This document shows, piece by piece, positions 62,990 through 64,000 of a stretch of DNA of 64,000 bases. A program made the translations under genes and the position numbers. Source of the stretch: Pseudomonas sp. RC10 (GTDB taxonomy: Bacteria; Pseudomonadota; Gammaproteobacteria; Pseudomonadales; Pseudomonadaceae); NCBI RefSeq assembly GCF_038397775.1, contig NZ_CP151650.1, positions 4,278,001-4,342,000 on the forward strand, given 5' to 3'. Each line of letters begins with the position of its first letter. Position 1 is the first letter of the stretch. The notes under the pieces were generated by a model that was given only the letters and a program-made list of their open reading frames with translations, made no database searches and was not told where the DNA came from.

Positions 62990-63214
62990 GTGGCACAGTA
63001 CAAGCATTTCAGAATCGATTACCTGCTGCATGGCAAGTACAAAAGCTTCTACATCAGCGCCGAAGCCATGGACAACGCATCCGCCTGGCATTGGGCGTCG
63101 GTGGACGCAGGATTCGGGCAAATACCCAAATACCGTTCGGACAAGGTGCCGAAAGTCAGCAAGCCCAAGGCTGAACAACTCGGGTTGACTGACGTGGAAT
63201 GGGCGGAATCCTGA
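62990..63214 (+). CDS. small conserved 74-aa protein (possibly DUF6555), paralogue of the one at 29925
   Basis: A 74-aa protein starting at GTG, with GGGAGG about 9 bases ahead. HFRIDYLLHGKYKSFYISAE, MDNASAWHWASVDAGFGQIP, KYRSDKVPK and QLGLTDVEWAES match the other 74-aa protein almost column for column, both without gaps. No known motif. Single-gene unit with its own terminator. Function unknown. Confidence 0.85.
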   Translation: MAQYKHFRIDYLLHGKYKSFYISAEAMDNASAWHWASVDAGFGQIPKYRSDKVPKVSKPKAEQLGLTDVEWAES

Positions 63215-63242
63215 TTCGCACCCCATTCGCTGAAAATCGGTG

Positions 63243-63274
63243 CCGCCGGCCTTCGGGTTTCGGCGGTTTTTTTT
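63243..63274 (+). terminator. intrinsic terminator after the second 74-aa gene
   Basis: CCGCCGGCCTTCGGGTTTCG followed by GCGG and eight T. The arms CCGCCG and CGGCGG pair, with the T-run directly after. Confidence 0.9.
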
Positions 63275-63287
63275 GAAGGGTCCGCCC

Positions 63288-63434
63288 ATGCCTATGTTGA
63301 CCCGGCAACAGCGAATCAACAGCTTGCTGCTCATGATGCAGCCCTTGACCCGGAATCCCTTCCCGCCTCAATCACCCTGCCTCGCCAAAGCGCTGAACCG
63401 GCCAACTCTGCCGGGCGACGATGGCACCCCGTGA
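63288..63434 (+). CDS. possible small protein (48 aa)
   Basis: A 48-aa reading frame beginning MPMLTRQQRINSLLLMMQPL just after the terminator and about 105 bases before the binding-protein gene. GAAGGG lies ahead of the ATG. Leu/Met-rich and Pro-rich with no known motif; may be a leader peptide or chance frame. Confidence 0.25.
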   Translation: MPMLTRQQRINSLLLMMQPLTRNPFPPQSPCLAKALNRPTLPGDDGTP

Positions 63435-63539
63435 TGGCACAGCCCCTGCAATCCTCAGTCCACGTTCAGGACGATCCTGAATGCCTCTCCTTTCAACGTC
63501 GACACCACCTCACCTGATCGACGTCATCGAGACACCGCA

Positions 63540-64000
63540 ATGACCCTGTCCCGTTTCCTGCGTCGCAGCCTCGCATCCCTGGCCTTGCTGACCCCGCTCG
63601 CCCACGCCGCCACGCCCGTCACCCTGGTCGTAGGCGATCAGAATTATTACAACGTCCGCGCTTCGGTGGAGGCTTCCGGCGTCCTCAAGGACGCGCCTTA
63701 CACCGTGGAATGGAAACATTTCCAGTCCGCCGCCCCGGTGGCTGAAGGCCTGGAAGCAGGCGCCCTCGATTTGGGTTTCCTTGGCGATTCAGGCTTCATC
63801 TTCCTTGCCGCCAAAGGGGCACCGGTCAAGCTGATCGGCGTGTCCCGACAAAACCCCGACACCATCGCCCTGCTGGTGCCCAAGGACTCTCCGGCAAAAA
63901 CCATTCAGGACCTGAAAAGCAAGAAGGTCGCTTACTGGCCCGGGGCCTGGAGCCAGCAACTGACGTTGCGCGCGCTGGAAAAAGCGGGTTTGCCCAAGGA
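63540..64000 (+). CDS. SsuA/NrtA-type ABC transporter substrate-binding protein, truncated at right edge
   Basis: The frame runs off the window. A signal peptide (SRFLRRSLASLALLTPLAHA-A) is followed by the NMT1/SsuA-like opening VTLVVGDQNYYNVRASVEAS, WKHFQSAAPVAEGLEAGALD, LGFLGDSGFIFLAAKGAPVK and IQDLKSKKVAYWPGAWSQQL. Such proteins bind alkanesulfonates, sulfate esters, taurine or nitrate. The GDSG pocket and PGAWSQQL fit the sulfonate group. Other transporter genes should lie to the right. Confidence 0.85.
   Translation, partial: MTLSRFLRRSLASLALLTPLAHAATPVTLVVGDQNYYNVRASVEASGVLKDAPYTVEWKHFQSAAPVAEGLEAGALDLGFLGDSGFIFLAAKGAPVKLIGVSRQNPDTIALLVPKDSPAKTIQDLKSKKVAYWPGAWSQQLTLRALEKAGLPK

Noticed and set aside
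1..64000. tRNA, rRNA or well-known small RNA genes
   Set aside because: No cloverleaf arms with a GTTCRA-type loop, rRNA core sequences, or GGA-rich Rsm-type RNA were recognised by eye; a covariance scan would be needed to exclude them.

Overview
This 64 kb window is GC-rich, gene-dense chromosome. Its gene content and repeats point to a Pseudomonas of the fluorescens/syringae type: a cydP-cydA-cydB-cydX-ybgE bd-oxidase operon, a split pqiA-pqiA-pqiB-pqiC operon, a yybP-ykoY riboswitch before mntP, many LysR regulators facing small metabolic genes, and two classes of Pseudomonas-style REP palindromes. The species cannot be fixed from the sequence alone. I see no rRNA, tRNA, CRISPR array or prophage.

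Left part (1-16 kb): the C-terminal end of a GGDEF-EAL protein overlaps a PhnD-like periplasmic binding protein. Then come a methyltransferase, a cupin, a GlxA-type regulator divergent from an HD-domain protein and MFS exporter, and an AHSA1/SRPBCC protein. A complete IS3-family element (6952-8375) sits inside a REP repeat. Next are a LysR/EamA pair, mntP under its Mn2+ riboswitch, a LysR/RidA pair, a REP-associated tyrosine transposase (RAYT) flanked by REPs, and an amino-acid permease with a nitrilase-type hydrolase.

Middle (16-39 kb): a LuxR-type regulator, a YdiJ-type FAD/Fe-S dehydrogenase, a LysR, azlCD, a YdeP-type molybdopterin oxidoreductase beside a catalase-fold protein, an alpha/beta hydrolase and an SDR. 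A three-unit, about 251-bp tandem array follows that has captured the 3' end of the neighbouring DUF2252 gene. Then come a small 74-aa protein, a DUF2938 protein, a class A beta-lactamase, a molbindin, a PNPOx-FNR-ferredoxin fusion, a GST, two back-to-back LysR genes, a second type of REP array and an MFS protein paralogous to the one at 4.8 kb.

Right part (39-64 kb): the cyd operon with a candidate Anr/FNR box; a cassette in which a membrane diguanylate cyclase sits between two related periplasmic binding proteins; a SPOR lipoprotein and a lysine-rich histone-like protein; D-tartrate dehydratase (tarD) with a divergent LysR; pqiAABC; an XRE regulator in an AT-rich patch; an amidase; an L-arabinose module (araFGH, lactonase, GntR regulator, and a periplasmic aldose epimerase on the opposite strand); a paralogue of the 74-aa protein; and the start of a sulfonate/nitrate-type binding protein cut by the right edge.

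Themes worth attention are the linkage of orphan periplasmic binding proteins to c-di-GMP enzymes (two loci) and the repeated tandem amplification of REP cassettes (four places), one of which has duplicated a gene end and one of which was hit by an IS.
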